Source: Paractinoplanes durhamensis
Lineage (GTDB): Bacteria > Actinomycetota > Actinomycetes > Mycobacteriales > Micromonosporaceae
Length of the DNA stretch: 64,000 bases
Reading direction: 5' to 3'
Assembly (NCBI RefSeq): GCF_016862175.1
Contig: NZ_BOML01000039.1
Span: 21,623-85,622 of the forward strand
Part shown: piece after piece, positions 7,015 to 15,146 of the stretch
Numbering within the stretch: the first letter of the stretch is position 1
How the letters are laid out: each line of letters begins with the position of its first letter
Notes under the pieces: model-generated
The model's input: only the letters and a program-made list of their open reading frames with translations
Told to the model about the DNA's origin: nothing
Database searches by the model: none
Translations under genes and position numbers: made by a program

Positions 7015-8022
7015 ATGCGAGCAGGGGAACAACGCCGACCCACGCTGGCCGACGTCGCCGCCGAGGCGGGCGTCTCGGTCGCGCTGGTCTCCATCGTCAT
7101 GCGCGACGCCCCCGGGGCCAGCGCCGCCACCCGGCAGCGGGTCCTCGAGGTGGCCCGCCGCCTCGACTACCAGCCGGACAGCCGGGCCCGGCTGCTGCGC
7201 AGCGGCGAGAGCCGGCTGCTCGGCGTCGTCTTCGGCGTGCAGCATCCGTTCCAGCACGACCTGCTCACCGGGCTCTACGACGCCGCCGACAAGCAGGGCT
7301 ACGAACTCACCCTGAGCGCCGTCACCCCGCGCCGCGACGAACGGACCGCCATCGGCGGCCTGCTGCAGGACCGCTGCGCCGCGATGATCCTGCTCGGCCC
7401 GCAGATCCCGGTCGCCGAGCTGGCCGCGCTGGCCGGCCGGATGCCGGTCGTGGTGATGATGCGCGGGGTGCGGCACAAGGCCGTCGACGTGGTGCGCACC
7501 GACGATGTGCGCGGCCTCAACCTGGCCGTCGATCACCTGGTCACGCTCGGGCACACCCGGATCGCGCACGTCGACGGTGGCCGGATGATCGCCTCCGCCG
7601 AGCGGCGGCAGGGCTATCACGAGGCGATGCGGCGGCACGGCCTGGAGGCGTACGCCCGGGTGGTGGTCGGCGGTTTCGGCGAGGAGGACGGGGCGCGGGC
7701 CGCCCGGGAACTGCTCGCCGACCCGCCGACCGCGGTCACCATGTTCAACGACCTGAGCGCGGCCGGTCTGCTCGACGTGGTGCAGCGGCACGGGCTGGCC
7801 ATCCCCGGCGACCTCAGCGTGGTCGGCTACGACGACAGCAGCTTCAGCCGGCTCGCGCACATCGACCTGACCACGGTCGCCCAGGACATCGACACGCTGA
7901 CCACGCTGGCGGTGGCCCGGGCGGTCGAGCGGATCGCCGGCGGCGGCGTCACCAACCGCGAGATCGTCATCCCGCCCCGCCTGATCATCCGCGGCACCAC
8001 CGGTAGCGCCCCCACGCCGTAA
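7015..8022 (+). CDS. LacI-family transcriptional regulator
   Basis: 335 aa. The N-terminal LacI helix-turn-helix is canonical: TLADVAAEAGVSVALVSIVMRDAPGASAATRQRVLEVARRLDYQPDSRARLLRSGESRLLGVV. A periplasmic-binding-protein-like effector domain follows, with the GYDDSSFSRLAHIDLTTV segment of the family near the C-terminus. The ATG at 7015 lacks a ribosome binding site and sits 8 nt after a TAAATT -10, suggesting a leaderless transcript. Two operators between it and the MFS gene suggest autorepression and control of the efflux gene. The pnuC-nadR pair starts 6 bp downstream and may be cotranscribed. The effector is not predictable. Confidence 0.93.
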   Translation: MRAGEQRRPTLADVAAEAGVSVALVSIVMRDAPGASAATRQRVLEVARRLDYQPDSRARLLRSGESRLLGVVFGVQHPFQHDLLTGLYDAADKQGYELTLSAVTPRRDERTAIGGLLQDRCAAMILLGPQIPVAELAALAGRMPVVVMMRGVRHKAVDVVRTDDVRGLNLAVDHLVTLGHTRIAHVDGGRMIASAERRQGYHEAMRRHGLEAYARVVVGGFGEEDGARAARELLADPPTAVTMFNDLSAAGLLDVVQRHGLAIPGDLSVVGYDDSSFSRLAHIDLTTVAQDIDTLTTLAVARAVERIAGGGVTNREIVIPPRLIIRGTTGSAPTP

Positions 8023-8027
8023 CCGGA

Positions 8028-8657
8028 ATGCTGGGCACCGTGATCGATTGGCTGACCGGCACCGCGCTGACCGCGTTCGGGGCACCGACCACCTGGGCCG
8101 AGGTGCTCGGCTTCGGCACCGGCCTGGTGAACGTGGGTCTGCTGGTGCGCCAGCACATCCTCAACTGGCCGCTCGGCATCCTCAACGTCCTGCTGCTCAT
8201 GCTGGTCTTCTGGTCGGTCGGCCTGTACGCCGACGCCACCCTGCAGATCGTCTACGTGGTGCTGGGCTTCTACGGCTGGTGGGCGTGGCTCTACGGTGGC
8301 GCCCGGCGCAGCCGGCTCGTGGTCCGCCGCACCACCCGCCGCGAGTGGCTCGGCCTGGCGGCCGCCGGGGTCGTGCTCACCGCCGGCCTGTGGCTCTTCC
8401 TGGACCGGCTCACCGAGTCGACCGTCCCGCTCGCCGACGCCGCCACCACCGCGTTGTCGCTGCTCGCCACGTACGGCCAGACCCGCAAGCTGATCGAGAA
8501 CTGGTGGCTGTGGATCGCCGCCGACCTGATCTACATCCCGCTCTACGGCTACAAGGACCTCTGGCTCACCGCGATCCTCTACGTGGCGTTCCTCATCCTC
8601 TGCATTCTCGGCCTGCGCTCCTGGCAGGCGGCCCGCCGCGAGATGATCACCGGGTGA
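8028..8657 (+). CDS. pnuC: Nicotinamide riboside transporter PnuC
   Basis: 209 aa integral membrane protein with about seven helices. Characteristic segments are TTWAEVLGFGTGLVNVGLLVR, NWPLGILNVLLLMLVFWSVGLYADATLQIVYVVLGFYGWWAWLYGG (the PnuC W/Y-rich core) and ENWWLWIAADLIYIPLYGYKDLWLTAILYVAFLILCILG. PnuC proteins are facilitators for nicotinamide riboside, trapped by phosphorylation inside the cell. The next gene, overlapping by 4 bp, encodes the NadR-type kinase/adenylyltransferase expected to do that trapping, so the pair forms an NAD salvage unit. Confidence 0.95.
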   Translation: MLGTVIDWLTGTALTAFGAPTTWAEVLGFGTGLVNVGLLVRQHILNWPLGILNVLLLMLVFWSVGLYADATLQIVYVVLGFYGWWAWLYGGARRSRLVVRRTTRREWLGLAAAGVVLTAGLWLFLDRLTESTVPLADAATTALSLLATYGQTRKLIENWWLWIAADLIYIPLYGYKDLWLTAILYVAFLILCILGLRSWQAARREMITG

Positions 8658-9763
8658 CGTACCGGCACGGACTGATCGTCGGCAAGTTCTACCCGCCGCA
8701 CGCCGGCCATCATGCGCTGATCGCCGCGGCCGAGGCGGCCTGCGAGCGGGTCACCGTGGTGGTGGCGCCGTCGACCCGCGAATCGGTGCCGCTCGAGGCC
8801 CGGCTGACCTGGCTGCGCGAGGCGCACGGCCCGCGGGTCAACTTCGTCGGCGTGCACGACGACCACCCGGTCGACTACGACGACCCGGACGTGTGGGAAC
8901 TGCACATGGCGGTCTTCCGGGCGGCCGTCGGCGGCGAGCGGGTCGATGCGGTGTTCAGTTCCGAGGCGTACGGGACGGAGCTGGCCGAACGCTTCGACGC
9001 GGCGGCCGTGATCGTCGACCTGGATCGGGCCCGGGTGCCGATCTCCGGGACGGCCGTGCGGGACGATCCGCCGGCGCACTGGCACCTGCTCGGGCCGGGG
9101 GTGCGCGGCTGGCTCGCGAAGCGGGTCGTGGTCGTCGGCGCCGAGTCGACCGGCACCACCACGATGGCCCGCGCGCTGGCCCGGCACTACCGGCTGCGCG
9201 GCGGCGTGTGGCGGGACACCCGATGGGTGCCCGAGTTCGGCCGCGAGCTCACCGAGCGCAAGCTGGCCGAGCTGCGGGAAGCCGAGCCGGCCGCGACGGT
9301 CTTCGACGTGACCTGGGATCGGGACGACTTCGTCACCGTGGCCGAGGAGCAGAACCGGGCCGAGGACGCGGCCGCCCGGGCCGGGTCGCCGGTGCTGTTC
9401 GGCGACACCGACGCCTTCGCCACGACCATCTGGGAGGAGCGCTACCTGGGCAGCACGTCGGACGCGGTCCGCGCCCGGGTCCGCCCGCCCGACCTCTATC
9501 TGCTCACCGACGACGCCGGGGTGCCGTTCTTCGACGACGGGCTGCGCGACGGGGAACACCTGCGTACCTGGATGACTGGTCGGTTTCGCGCGGAGCTGGA
9601 GGCTCTCGGCGTACCCCACCTGGTGTTGACCGGAAGTTATCCGCAGCGGCTGCGCGCCGCGGTGGCCGCGACCGACGACCTGCTCGCGCGGGGTTGGATC
9701 TTCGCCGCACCGCTAAGCGCGACGGTCCCGACGCCGATCGGAAAGGTGAGGGGCGGGGAGTAA
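8654..9763 (+). CDS. nadR: NadR-like NMN adenylyltransferase / nicotinamide riboside kinase
   Basis: 369 aa from GTG 8654, which overlaps the pnuC stop (GTGA). Residues 10-19 (GKFYPPHAGH) are the nucleotidylyltransferase GxFxPxHxGH motif. PISGTAVRDDPPAHW is the second, ISGT-type motif. The C-terminal half is a P-loop kinase of the NadR RNK type (GAESTGTTTMARALARHY at 162-179; later FGDTDAFATTIWEERY). In the P-loop the usual Lys is Thr168 (GxxxxGTT); I recall similar ESTGTTT loops in actinobacterial homologues, so it may be lineage-typical. The N-terminal repressor helix-turn-helix of enterobacterial NadR is absent. Predicted reactions: nicotinamide riboside to NMN to NAD. Confidence 0.92.
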   Translation: MTYRHGLIVGKFYPPHAGHHALIAAAEAACERVTVVVAPSTRESVPLEARLTWLREAHGPRVNFVGVHDDHPVDYDDPDVWELHMAVFRAAVGGERVDAVFSSEAYGTELAERFDAAAVIVDLDRARVPISGTAVRDDPPAHWHLLGPGVRGWLAKRVVVVGAESTGTTTMARALARHYRLRGGVWRDTRWVPEFGRELTERKLAELREAEPAATVFDVTWDRDDFVTVAEEQNRAEDAAARAGSPVLFGDTDAFATTIWEERYLGSTSDAVRARVRPPDLYLLTDDAGVPFFDDGLRDGEHLRTWMTGRFRAELEALGVPHLVLTGSYPQRLRAAVAATDDLLARGWIFAAPLSATVPTPIGKVRGGE

Positions 9764-9772
9764 GGGGCATGT

Positions 9773-10342
9773 ATGCGGCGGACCGGGAAATTCGCCCTCG
9801 GGTTGGCGGCGACGTCGCTGGCCCTGGGCGGCTGTAGCGGCAACGCGACACCCTCCGCCGCCGGCACCGGCTCCGCATCGCCCACGCCGACAAACGGTCC
9901 GTGGGTGCGCGTCGAGTCCGGCAGCCCGACGGCGACCCCCAGCACCGGCAGCACCTTCTCCCCGAGGAGCGCGTTGCCGGCAGTGTCGTTCCTGCCCACC
10001 ACCGGGGCGTGCGGAATAGCCTGGCCGGACAACATCGGCCTGGTCCTGATCCCGATGGTGATCACCCCGATATCCGGCGGCTTCAAGGTCGACTGGCCGT
10101 CGAAATACGGCTCGTACTACCGCATCACCGCAGTCCCGCAGGGCTTGGTCACCGGAGCCCAGCCCGAGCCGACCTGGCAAACCGTCCAGGCCGGCGCCAA
10201 CTGCACGGTCTCCGCCACGATCACCGGCTTGACCTCGGGCGCCCCCTACATCATCTGGCTCGACGCCCCCGACACCCCGAAGGGCGTAGAGGGCACCCGA
10301 AGCCTCTACAGCGGCAAGTCCAACGTCGTGAAGCCGCTGTAG
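9773..10342 (+). CDS. Predicted lipoprotein with fibronectin-III-like domain
   Basis: 189 aa. The signal peptide ends in a lipobox (LALGGC, Cys at about residue 21), then a Ser/Thr/Pro-rich spacer to about residue 65. The remaining 120 residues have the alternating pattern of an Fn3-like beta sandwich: GGFKVDWPSKYGSYYRITAVPQ, then CTVSATITGLTSGAPYIIWLDAP. I infer an exported, membrane-anchored binding protein. No catalytic motif is seen. It follows nadR by 9 bp but the function does not suggest a shared pathway. Confidence 0.8.
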   Translation: MRRTGKFALGLAATSLALGGCSGNATPSAAGTGSASPTPTNGPWVRVESGSPTATPSTGSTFSPRSALPAVSFLPTTGACGIAWPDNIGLVLIPMVITPISGGFKVDWPSKYGSYYRITAVPQGLVTGAQPEPTWQTVQAGANCTVSATITGLTSGAPYIIWLDAPDTPKGVEGTRSLYSGKSNVVKPL

Positions 10343-10349
10343 CGGTGGC

Positions 10350-10667
10350 TCAGGCGATCGCGGCGATGTCGCCGTCGTCGAAGTAGATGGCCTGGTGCAG
10401 CCGGCCGCCGAGGGCCTCGGCGTAGCGGGCGACGATCTCCTGGCCGGACACCTTGCCCTGCTCGATCTGCGAAACGCGACCCTTGGTGATCCCCATCCGC
10501 TCGGCGACCTGCTGCTGAGTGAAGCCGCGCGCCCGGCGCACCTCGGCCAGCCGTTGCCCGAGCACGGTGGCCATCAGTTCCTGTTTCCCGGCCGCGACCG
10601 CTTCCTCACCACCGGCACGCTCGACGTACTCGGCCCGGATGTCGCCCCAGCGCGAGTAGCCGCTCAT
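10350..10667 (-). CDS. XRE-family antitoxin (HigA-like)
   Basis: 105 aa. The Cro/XRE helix-turn-helix (LAEVRRARGFTQQQVAERMGITKGRVSQIEQGKVSGQEIVARYAEALGGRL) fills residues about 35-90. The N-terminal 30 residues probably contact the toxin. The start codon overlaps the toxin stop (ATGA at 10664-10667). The toxin-first order is the HigBA arrangement, in which the antitoxin neutralises the RelE-fold toxin and represses the operon. Confidence 0.9.
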   Translation of the reverse strand: MSGYSRWGDIRAEYVERAGGEEAVAAGKQELMATVLGQRLAEVRRARGFTQQQVAERMGITKGRVSQIEQGKVSGQEIVARYAEALGGRLHQAIYFDDGDIAAIA

Positions 10668-11026
10668 GCCTCGCCCTCCTGCTCGCCACGCTCTTTCAAG
10701 TAGATCTCATACCTCTGCTCCGCCAGCGGTATGGCGGTTTCGTACCAAGAGTTCCATTGGCCGGCCTTATCGCCCGCCACCAAGAGGATGCTCGACCGCC
10801 ACGGGTCGAATGCGAAAAGGATCCGCACGCTGCCGGGGCGTAGCTCCTTCAGGTTTGCGAGGGTGGAACCGTGGATGGTGTCGACGAGAGGGCGGCCGAG
10901 CCCTGGCCCCGCCTCCGCGAGGGCGTCGATAGCTTGGACGACCCGGCGATAGGAGGGCATGTCCAGGCCATCGATCCACTCCCTTACCTCGTCTACAAGG
11001 TAAATATCCCACTCGTCGCTAGGCAC
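10664..11026 (-). CDS. RelE/HigB-like toxin (phage Gp49-like family)
   Basis: 120 aa from GTG 11026. It has the RelE-fold pattern of the Gp49/HigB group: DEVREWIDGLDMPSYRRVVQAIDALAEAGPGLGRPLVDTIHGSTLANLKELRPGSVRILFAFDPWRSSILLVAGDKAGQWNSWYETAIPLAEQRYEIYLKE. Members are ribosome-dependent mRNA interferases. The KELRPGSVRILFAF strand and the YxxAIPLAExRYexYL end are family hallmarks. No ribosome binding site precedes the GTG; a TACACT -10 lies 6 nt upstream, so leaderless initiation is likely. Operon with the XRE gene. Confidence 0.92.
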   Translation of the reverse strand: MPSDEWDIYLVDEVREWIDGLDMPSYRRVVQAIDALAEAGPGLGRPLVDTIHGSTLANLKELRPGSVRILFAFDPWRSSILLVAGDKAGQWNSWYETAIPLAEQRYEIYLKERGEQEGEA

Positions 11027-11032
11027 TGGACA

Positions 11033-11061
11033 AGTGTAGTAATAGCTATACCCACAGACTA
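11033..11061 (-). promoter_or_regulatory. Probable toxin-antitoxin promoter with AT-rich palindrome
   Basis: On the minus strand TACACT (11038-11033) sits 6 nt before the toxin GTG as a -10. The palindrome ATAGCTAT (11042-11049), in a longer imperfect repeat GTAATAGCTATACC, lies in the spacer and is a candidate operator for the XRE protein. The -35 is weak. Confidence 0.4.
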
Positions 11062-11080
11062 GCCCGCGGGTGTGCCGATG

Positions 11081-12625
11081 TCAGGAGGCGATGGTGTTGC
11101 GGCCGCTGAATTTGGCGGCGTACAGCCGCTCGTCGGCCAGGCGGAACAGGGCGTCGCCGGACATGCCCTCGGTCAGGGTGGCCAAGCCCACGCTTACCGT
11201 CAGCTGGGCGTCGGGGATGATCGCGGAGCGAGCCACCGCGGTGCGGATGCGTTCGGCCACCTCGCGGCCGATCGGCAGGTCGCCGCGGAGGAAGACGGTG
11301 AACTCGTCGCCGGCGTAGCGGACCGGGATGTCCTCGGCCCGGCAGTGGGCGCGCAGGATGTGGGCCACCTCGCGGAGGGCCCGGTCGCCGACCGAGTGCG
11401 AGTAGGCGTCGTTGACCGCCTTGAAATGGTCGACGTCCACCAGCAGCAGCACCAGTGGCGTCGCCAGGCGGCCGGTGTCGATGCGGTTGAGCAGCAGGTC
11501 GAAGCGGCGGCGGTTGCCGAGGCCGGTCAGCGGGTCGCGGAGCACCTCGCGCTCGGCGCGGGCCCTGGCCGCCTCGGCCTCCTCCTGCTGGCGGGCCTGG
11601 CGCAGCATCGCCAGGCGCTGCAGGCGGACCCGCCACAGCTCGCGGGTCTGGCCCTCGACGGCGTCGAACATGTCGCGGGCCGACTGGCTGTCGTCGATCT
11701 CCAGGGCGGTCAGCGCCAATTCGTACCGGATGATGGGTTTCTCGTCCGGGCGGTCGCCGAAGGCGCACAGCTCGCGGGCCGCGACGAACTCGCGCCGGGC
11801 CTCGGCCAGCGCGCCCTGGCCGCGCAGCACCAGGCCCAGCGCCAGGTGGGCCATCCGGGCCGACTGGTAATTCTCGGCGGCGCGCAACGGCATGATCGCC
11901 TCGCGGGCGAGTTTCTCGGCCGGGATCAGGTCGCCCAGCTTGGCCAGGGCCAGGGCCAGCATCGCGGCGGCGACCACGTCGTCGGGGCGCTCGTCGACGT
12001 GCGGGTGGGTGATCGCGATGCTGCGCCGCAGCCGGGTGGCGCCCTCGTCGTGCCGTCCGATGTGGCCCAGCCGGAGTCCCCAGTAGAGCAACGTCGTCGC
12101 GTGTACCAGGTCGAACGCGCTGGTGGCCTCGCTCAGATGCTCGTAGGTGCCGGATGCCACCTCGTACATCTCGGCGGCGGTGGCGGCCTCGGCGAACGAG
12201 CACAGGGCGGAGATCCGCCGGTCGCGGCCGGGGTGCGGGAGGTCGAGCAGGACGGCGGCCCGGGCCAGGTTGCGCATCGCATCGACGTAGCGTGACCGCA
12301 GCACGTCGAAGTGGGCCAGGTCGCAGAGGGTCTTGGCCTCGCCGAGCGCGGACCCGGCGGCGCGGTGCGCACGCAGCAGGTGGTCGGCGAACTCGGCGCC
12401 CTCGCCGAACCGTCCCATGTACAGGTTGGCGTACATCTTGCCCTGCAACAGGAAGTGCTCGGTGCGGTGATCGCCGCACCGCCGGGCGATCTCGAGGTAG
12501 GCGTCGGCCGCCTCGAGCGCGTCGCGGCACCGGCCGGTGTTGGCCAACCGGTGCACCAGGATCGCGAGCAGGTGAAGCGGGCCGAACGCCGTTACCGGCA
12601 CCGGTAGCCGACTGTCACCGTCCAT
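11081..12625 (-). CDS. Diguanylate cyclase with N-terminal TPR-like region
   Basis: 514 aa, no membrane segment. Residues 1 to about 340 are helical repeats of the TPR type (ALEAADAYLEIARRCGDHRTEHFLLQGKMYANLYMGRFGEGAEFADHLLRAHRAAG and similar units). A short coiled coil (RQQEEAEAARARAEREVLRD) leads into a GGDEF domain: DPLTGLGNRRRFDLLLNRI, then AGDEF at 438-442, then DAQLTVSVGLATLTEG. The active-site loop is AGDEF rather than GGDEF; AGDEF is found in some active cyclases. The substrate would be GTP and the product c-di-GMP. TPR-GGDEF proteins are common in actinomycetes, probably sensing through protein contacts. Confidence 0.9.
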   Translation of the reverse strand: MDGDSRLPVPVTAFGPLHLLAILVHRLANTGRCRDALEAADAYLEIARRCGDHRTEHFLLQGKMYANLYMGRFGEGAEFADHLLRAHRAAGSALGEAKTLCDLAHFDVLRSRYVDAMRNLARAAVLLDLPHPGRDRRISALCSFAEAATAAEMYEVASGTYEHLSEATSAFDLVHATTLLYWGLRLGHIGRHDEGATRLRRSIAITHPHVDERPDDVVAAAMLALALAKLGDLIPAEKLAREAIMPLRAAENYQSARMAHLALGLVLRGQGALAEARREFVAARELCAFGDRPDEKPIIRYELALTALEIDDSQSARDMFDAVEGQTRELWRVRLQRLAMLRQARQQEEAEAARARAEREVLRDPLTGLGNRRRFDLLLNRIDTGRLATPLVLLLVDVDHFKAVNDAYSHSVGDRALREVAHILRAHCRAEDIPVRYAGDEFTVFLRGDLPIGREVAERIRTAVARSAIIPDAQLTVSVGLATLTEGMSGDALFRLADERLYAAKFSGRNTIAS

Positions 12626-12695
12626 CGGATCAGTATCAACAAAATTGCTCAGACATGCAGCCGCCGTTGTCGATGTTGAAGACGTCGTTGATCGC

Positions 12696-13421
12696 TCATT
12701 TCATGACATATTTGTCCAGGCCGCCGACGAGCAGGTCCAGACCCAGCTCAAATCGGGCGTCCGTGCCGCCGCCGACCATGTCCTTCGCGTGTTTCTTCAG
12801 ATTGGGATACGTGTCGGCGGGCAACTGCTCGAAGTACGCCATCAGGTCCTCGCTGAGCTCGTCGGCGAACGCGTCGTCCTTGGCGCCGGTCGTCTGCCGC
12901 TCGGTGCGCCAGATCGACATCTCGTACGCGTCGGCGGTGATGTAGAGGAAGATCCGGTCCATCGCCCAGGAGGCGACCCGGGGCGGGACGCCGCCGGCCA
13001 GCATCAGCCGGAGCAGTGCCTCGGAGATGCGCATCGCGTTCGGTCCGCTGGGGATGGTGGCGAGCGCGCTGCGCGCCAGGTCGTAGTGGTCCATCAGCGC
13101 CTGATGGCCGCTCCGGGCGATCTCGCGGACCTGGTCCTGCCACCGGGCCGGGTCGAACGGCGGCACCTCGACCAGGCCGCACACCTCTTCGAACATCAGC
13201 TGGAGCAGCTCGTCCTTGCTGGCCACGTGGGCGTAGAGGCTGGACGGGCCGGTGTCGAACTCGGCGGCGAGGCGCCGCATGCTCACCCCGTCGATGCCCT
13301 CGGTCTTCACGATGCGCAGCGCGGCCTCGATGATCTGCGCCTGGCTGAGGGGGGTCTTGGCGGGGCGTTCGGGCTTGATCGGCCGGCGCACGACGCCGGG
13401 CCGCCACGGGGGCTCTTTCAT
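12696..13421 (-). CDS. TetR-family regulator divergent from a DHA2 pump
   Basis: 241 aa from ATG 13421. Helix-turn-helix at about residues 28-68: SQAQIIEAALRIVKTEGIDGVSMRRLAAEFDTGPSSLYAHVASKDELLQLMFEEV. This is the TetR branch in which Tyr-Ala-His-Val replaces YRHF. The C-terminal domain ends in FELGLDLLVGGLDKYV, the TetR_C type seen next to MFS pumps. An open frame runs far upstream but is antisense to the pump and is not coding. The ATG follows a TAAATT -10 (13435-13430) by 8 nt without a ribosome binding site. Three GAACnnTGTTC-type boxes between the two genes are the likely operators, giving drug-inducible control of the pump. Confidence 0.92.
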   Translation of the reverse strand: MKEPPWRPGVVRRPIKPERPAKTPLSQAQIIEAALRIVKTEGIDGVSMRRLAAEFDTGPSSLYAHVASKDELLQLMFEEVCGLVEVPPFDPARWQDQVREIARSGHQALMDHYDLARSALATIPSGPNAMRISEALLRLMLAGGVPPRVASWAMDRIFLYITADAYEMSIWRTERQTTGAKDDAFADELSEDLMAYFEQLPADTYPNLKKHAKDMVGGGTDARFELGLDLLVGGLDKYVMK

Positions 13422-13429
13422 CGTCGCCC

Positions 13430-13491
13430 AATTTACTTGACGCGAACGGTGTTCGTCAGTAGAACAGTGTTCGTGACTACGAACACTGTTC
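13430..13491. promoter_or_regulatory. Divergent leaderless promoters with three TetR operators
   Basis: Boxes: GAACGGTGTTC (13444-13454), GAACAGTGTTC (13462-13472), GAACACTGTTC (13481-13491), spaced 18 and 19 bp. The pump promoter is TTGACG (13437-13442), a 17-nt spacer and TAGAAC (13460-13465), placing the start of transcription at the GTG 13473. The regulator promoter on minus is TGACGA (13458-13453), a 17-nt spacer and TAAATT (13435-13430). Box 1 lies between both promoters, box 2 covers -10 to +1 of the pump, and box 3 lies in its first codons. Confidence 0.8.
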
Positions 13492-15146
13492 AGACGCCGT
13501 CCGCGACAAGCGCGCCCGGCACCTATCGACATCGGTGGGTCGCGCTCTTCGTGATCCTGGCGGTCGAGGTGATGGACCTCCTCGACGCCCTGGTCACCAA
13601 CATCGCCGGCCCGTCGATCCGCACCGAGCTCGGCGGCGCCTACAGCCTGATCCAGTGGCTCGGCGCGGCCTACACGCTGGCCATGGCGATCGGCCTGCTC
13701 ACCGGCGGGCGGCTCGGCGACATCTTCGGCCGGCGGCGGATGTTCCTGATCGGCGCGATCGGTTTCACCCTCGCCTCGCTGGCCTGCGGCCTGGCCCAGA
13801 CGCCGACCCAGCTGATCGTCGGCCGGGCGGTGCAGGGCCTGTTCGGCGCCGTGATGCTGCCGCAGGGTCTCGGCATGATCAAGCAGCTGTTCACCCCGGC
13901 CGAGCAGGCCAAGGCGTTCGGCGCATTCGGCCCGGTGATGGGCCTGTCCTCGGTCGGTGGCCCGATCCTGGCCGGCTGGCTCGTCGATGCCGACTACTTC
14001 GGCTCCGGCTGGCGCATGATCTTCTTCATCAACCTGCCCCTCGGCCTCTTCGCGGTCATCGGGGCGCTCAAGTTCCTTCCCGAGTTCAAGAGCGCGAAGG
14101 CGCCGCGGCTCGACGGCCTCGGCGTGGTGCTGGCCGCGGTCGGCGCGTTCCTGCTGCTCTACCCGCTGGTGCAGGGCCGCGAGCTGGACTGGCCGGTGTG
14201 GTGTTTCGTGATGCTGGCGGCCGGCGTCGTGGTCTTCGGGCTCTTCGCGATGTTCGAGAGCCGGCGCGAGCGCAACCACCTCGACCCGCTGGTCACGCCC
14301 AGCCTGTTCCGCAAGCGGGCGTTCTCCGCCGGGCTGGGGCTCGGCCTGGTCTTCTTCGGCGCGCTGATCGGCACCGGCCTGGTGATGACCTTCTACCTGC
14401 AGATCGGTCTCGGCTACTCGCCGCTCAAGGCCGGGCTGACCACGCTGCCGCAGGCGCTGGGCACGGTGGCCGGCTTCATCGTGGCCGGTGCCGGGCTCAC
14501 CGAGAAGCTCGGCCGCAAGCTGCTGATGTTCGGCACGATCGTGATGATCTTCGGGGTGGCCGGGTTCGCGCTGACCGTGCAGCTGGCCGGGGCGGACATC
14601 ACGCCGTGGCACATGGTTGCGTCGATGGTCCTCATCGGCGCCGGGATGGGGCTGGCGATGGCGCCGTTCTTCAGCATCGTGCTGGCCGGCGTCGACAACG
14701 AGGAGACCGGCTCGGCCTCCGGCGCGCTCACCTCGGTGCAGCAGCTCGGCGGTGCGTTCGGCATCGCGGTGCTGGGCACGATCTTCTTCGCGCTGCTGCC
14801 CGGCCAGGTGGCGTCGCACGTGGACGGCTCGGACGCCGAGCTCCGGGCGGTGCTGACCGCGGCCGCGGTCCCGGCCGACACGCAGCCCGCGGTCATCGCC
14901 GGCCTGCGTGACTGTCTGCGGGATCGCACCGCCGAGGACGACCCGGACGTGGTGCCGGCCAGCTGCCAGGGTGCTTCCGAACCGTCGGCCGGCGTCGCGG
15001 CGTATGCGCAGGAGCAGGTGCGGGCCGGCTTCCAGGCCACCACGATCCGGACCGCCGGGGTCACCGTGCTCCTGCTGATCCTCGCCTTCGGCCTGGCCTT
15101 CCTACTGCCGAAGAAGGCCAGGCCGGACGAGGAGATGGCGCACTAG
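13473..15146 (+). CDS. MFS drug exporter, DHA2 (EmrB/QacA) family
   Basis: 557 aa from GTG 13473, with about 14 membrane helices. Key motifs: LDALVTNIAGPSIRTELGGAYSLIQWLGAAYTLAMAIGLLTGGRLGDIFGRRRMFLIGAIGFTLAS (DHA2 helix 1 and motif A), then GRAVQGLFGAVMLPQGLGMIKQLF, and LTSVQQLGGAFGIAVLGTIFF near the end. A loop of about 60 residues with Cys-containing DCLRDRTAEDDPDVVPASCQG lies before the last helix. The likely role is proton-coupled efflux of hydrophobic toxicants or an own product, induced through the adjacent TetR protein. Upstream in-frame GTGs (13449 and others) lie inside the promoter and are rejected. Confidence 0.93.
   Translation: MTTNTVQTPSATSAPGTYRHRWVALFVILAVEVMDLLDALVTNIAGPSIRTELGGAYSLIQWLGAAYTLAMAIGLLTGGRLGDIFGRRRMFLIGAIGFTLASLACGLAQTPTQLIVGRAVQGLFGAVMLPQGLGMIKQLFTPAEQAKAFGAFGPVMGLSSVGGPILAGWLVDADYFGSGWRMIFFINLPLGLFAVIGALKFLPEFKSAKAPRLDGLGVVLAAVGAFLLLYPLVQGRELDWPVWCFVMLAAGVVVFGLFAMFESRRERNHLDPLVTPSLFRKRAFSAGLGLGLVFFGALIGTGLVMTFYLQIGLGYSPLKAGLTTLPQALGTVAGFIVAGAGLTEKLGRKLLMFGTIVMIFGVAGFALTVQLAGADITPWHMVASMVLIGAGMGLAMAPFFSIVLAGVDNEETGSASGALTSVQQLGGAFGIAVLGTIFFALLPGQVASHVDGSDAELRAVLTAAAVPADTQPAVIAGLRDCLRDRTAEDDPDVVPASCQGASEPSAGVAAYAQEQVRAGFQATTIRTAGVTVLLLILAFGLAFLLPKKARPDEEMAH

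Noticed and set aside
13422..14819. Upstream extension of the TetR gene to 707 codons
   Set aside because: It is antisense to the DHA2 pump and passes through both promoters. Only the last 241 codons are real.
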